Below are positions 62,728-64,000 of a stretch of DNA of 64,000 bases, in pieces. The stretch comes from Chloroflexota bacterium (GTDB lineage: Bacteria; Chloroflexota; Anaerolineae; Anaerolineales; Villigracilaceae). Position 1 is the stretch's first letter, and each line of letters starts with the position of its first letter. The notes under the pieces were generated by a model. It was not told where the DNA came from and ran no database searches. It saw only the letters and a program-made list of their open reading frames with translations. Made by a program: the position numbers and the translations under genes. Location: NCBI GenBank assembly GCA_021414245.1, contig JAIOOU010000012.1:1-64000 (forward strand), given 5' to 3'.

Positions 62728-63621
62728 ATGCGCTTGAAAGCGGACCTGCTTCTATTTATGGTGGCCGTGATCTGGGGCACGGCCTTCGTGGCCCAGGGCA
62801 TCGCCGGGCAATATCGGGTGGCCTATCTATTTAATGGCGTCAGTTTCATGCTGGCGGCCGTCATTTTGGTCCCTTTCATCCCGCGCGGGGTGCGCAGGCA
62901 AAAGGTCACCGCCGGTCAGTGGAAGTGGATGCTGGCGGCCGGGCTGATCCTTTTTGCCGCCACCGCCATGCAGCAGGTCGGCCTGCTGTTCACCAAAGTG
63001 GCCAATGCCAGTTTCCTGACCAGTTTGTACGCGGTCTTCACGCCCTTTTTGCTGTGGATCGCCTTCCGCGAAAAGCCGCACTGGCTCGACCTGATCGCAG
63101 TGGCGCTGGCGGGCATCGGCGCTTTTCTGCTGTCCACTTCGGGCAGGTTCGAGGTCCAGCCCGGTGATTCGATCGAGGTGCTCGGTTCGCTCTTCTGGGC
63201 CTTGCATTTTGTGGTGCTCGGTAAATTCGCCTCGAAATACGAATCGATTTCCTTCGCGGCCGGGCATTTCTTCATCAGCGGCCTGGTCAACTTCGTCATC
63301 GGCTGTTTCGTCGAGGACCTGTCCATTCTGGCGGCCCCGGCTTTGCTGGGCGCCATTTTATACCGCGCCACGCTTTCGATCGGCATCGGTTACACCCTGC
63401 AGGTTTGGGGACAAAAGCACACGCCGCCCACCGACGCGGCCCTGATCCTCGGGCTGGAGGCAGTCTTTGCGGTCATGGCCGCCTGGTGGCTGCTGGACCA
63501 GTCACTCGTGCCGGCCCAGATCGCGGGCTGTGTGATCATCTTTGCGGGCGTGCTGCTCTCGCAATTAAAGGAATGGAATTCGGGCGGCATCGAACACGAT
63601 CATTTGGTGGAGGGCCGTTAA
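62728..63621 (+). CDS. EamA/DMT family transporter
   Basis: A 297-residue inner-membrane protein with about ten hydrophobic helices forming two EamA repeats. It has AVIWGTAFVAQGIAG near the start and GLEAVFAVMAAWWLLDQSL in the second repeat. Such carriers export amino acids or metabolites; the substrate is unknown. Its stop overlaps the next start as TAATG. It borders the attI-like end of the cassette array, where an integrase might be expected. Confidence 0.92.
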   Translation: MRLKADLLLFMVAVIWGTAFVAQGIAGQYRVAYLFNGVSFMLAAVILVPFIPRGVRRQKVTAGQWKWMLAAGLILFAATAMQQVGLLFTKVANASFLTSLYAVFTPFLLWIAFREKPHWLDLIAVALAGIGAFLLSTSGRFEVQPGDSIEVLGSLFWALHFVVLGKFASKYESISFAAGHFFISGLVNFVIGCFVEDLSILAAPALLGAILYRATLSIGIGYTLQVWGQKHTPPTDAALILGLEAVFAVMAAWWLLDQSLVPAQIAGCVIIFAGVLLSQLKEWNSGGIEHDHLVEGR

Positions 63622-64000
63622 TGAGGCTTAAGGCAGATCTGACGTTGTTGCTGGTGGCGGTCATTTGGGGTTCGGCCTTCGTGGCCCAGCGCGTGGCGGG
63701 CCAGATGGGCAGTGTATATTTCTTTAACGGCGCGCGTTATTTGCTGGCCGGGCTGCTCGTGCTGCTCTTTACCGCGCGCGGTACGCTTCCCAATCTCAAA
63801 CGCATGCCGCGTGCACAATACCAGTGGATGTTCGCGGCCGGCTTCCTGCTCTTCCTCGGCAGTGCCCTGCAGCAGGCCGGCCTGGTGTACACCACGGCCG
63901 GCAACGCCGGGTTCATCACCAGCCTGTATGTGGTGCTGGTCCCGATCGCGTTGTACTTCCTGTGGGGTGAAAAGCCGCATTGGATGTCCATTGCGGCGGT
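63621..64000 (+). CDS. EamA/DMT family transporter, partial
   Basis: The first 126 codons of a second EamA transporter, cut by the window end. It begins MRLKADLTLLLVAVIWGSAF and closely parallels the preceding gene (MRLKADLLLFMVAVIWGTAF), so the pair is a tandem duplication. Translation is coupled through TAATG. It may form a heterodimer with its neighbour, as some paired DMT proteins do; that is inference. Confidence 0.88.
   Translation, partial: MRLKADLTLLLVAVIWGSAFVAQRVAGQMGSVYFFNGARYLLAGLLVLLFTARGTLPNLKRMPRAQYQWMFAAGFLLFLGSALQQAGLVYTTAGNAGFITSLYVVLVPIALYFLWGEKPHWMSIAA

Overview
The window looks like chromosomal DNA of a Gram-negative-like, GC-rich bacterium. The best guess is an Anaerolineae-type Chloroflexota, based on Pro/Thr-rich lipoprotein linkers, GAF-rich kinases, many single-domain response regulators and dispersed hairpin repeats with a GTCAT..TGAG core. 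This assignment is inference from gene style; no rRNA or tRNA gene is present to confirm it. Most genes lie on the minus strand in tight runs with ATGA overlaps and purine-rich ribosome binding sites.

Layout. 1-1639: an integron platform with an attC site at the left edge, a cassette without a recognisable gene, an attI-like core and an intact integron integrase (intI, plus strand). 1668-8183: an OCD-family dehydrogenase, a two-component pair, a LysE exporter and glutamine synthetase. 8417-16543: a seven-gene catabolic run (aldolase, GSA-type aminotransferase, hydroxyacid dehydrogenase, MFS carrier, Ser/Thr dehydratase-like enzyme, FGGY kinase, proline-racemase-superfamily enzyme), divergent from a TetR regulator that has a consensus promoter inside an inverted repeat. 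17310-28079: fumarylacetoacetase with an unknown partner, purA and guaB divergent around a structured element, an aminotransferase and a MoeA-periplasmic-binding-protein fusion with a receiver protein. 28149-47369: housekeeping and accessory genes, including an HDAC-like deacetylase, a cytochrome c lipoprotein, three orphan receiver proteins, a MoxR-VWA cluster, aspA, a glycosyltransferase, a radical SAM protein and an acyltransferase. 47481-51487: small accessory genes, one followed by an attC-like relic. 62728-64000: two tandem EamA transporters, the second cut by the window end.

The most notable object is 51.5-62.6 kb. It is a cassette array in which nearly every gene is on the minus strand, and units are separated by attC-like sites that resemble one another and the attC beside intI. 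Cassettes encode several lipoproteins with a shared leader and signal peptide, a PIN-domain protein, a four-gene unit (methyltransferase, HAD phosphatase, two-TM protein, hexapeptide acyltransferase), an alpha/beta hydrolase, a CAT-like acetyltransferase and a DinB-like protein. Its right end carries a second attI-like sequence resembling the one next to intI, but the neighbour is an EamA gene, not an integrase.

Taken together, the window suggests one integrase serving, or once having served, two attI-like sites in direct orientation about 62 kb apart, with a remote cassette array that lacks its own integrase. All attC and attI calls were made by eye from core sites and internal similarity and need covariance-model confirmation.
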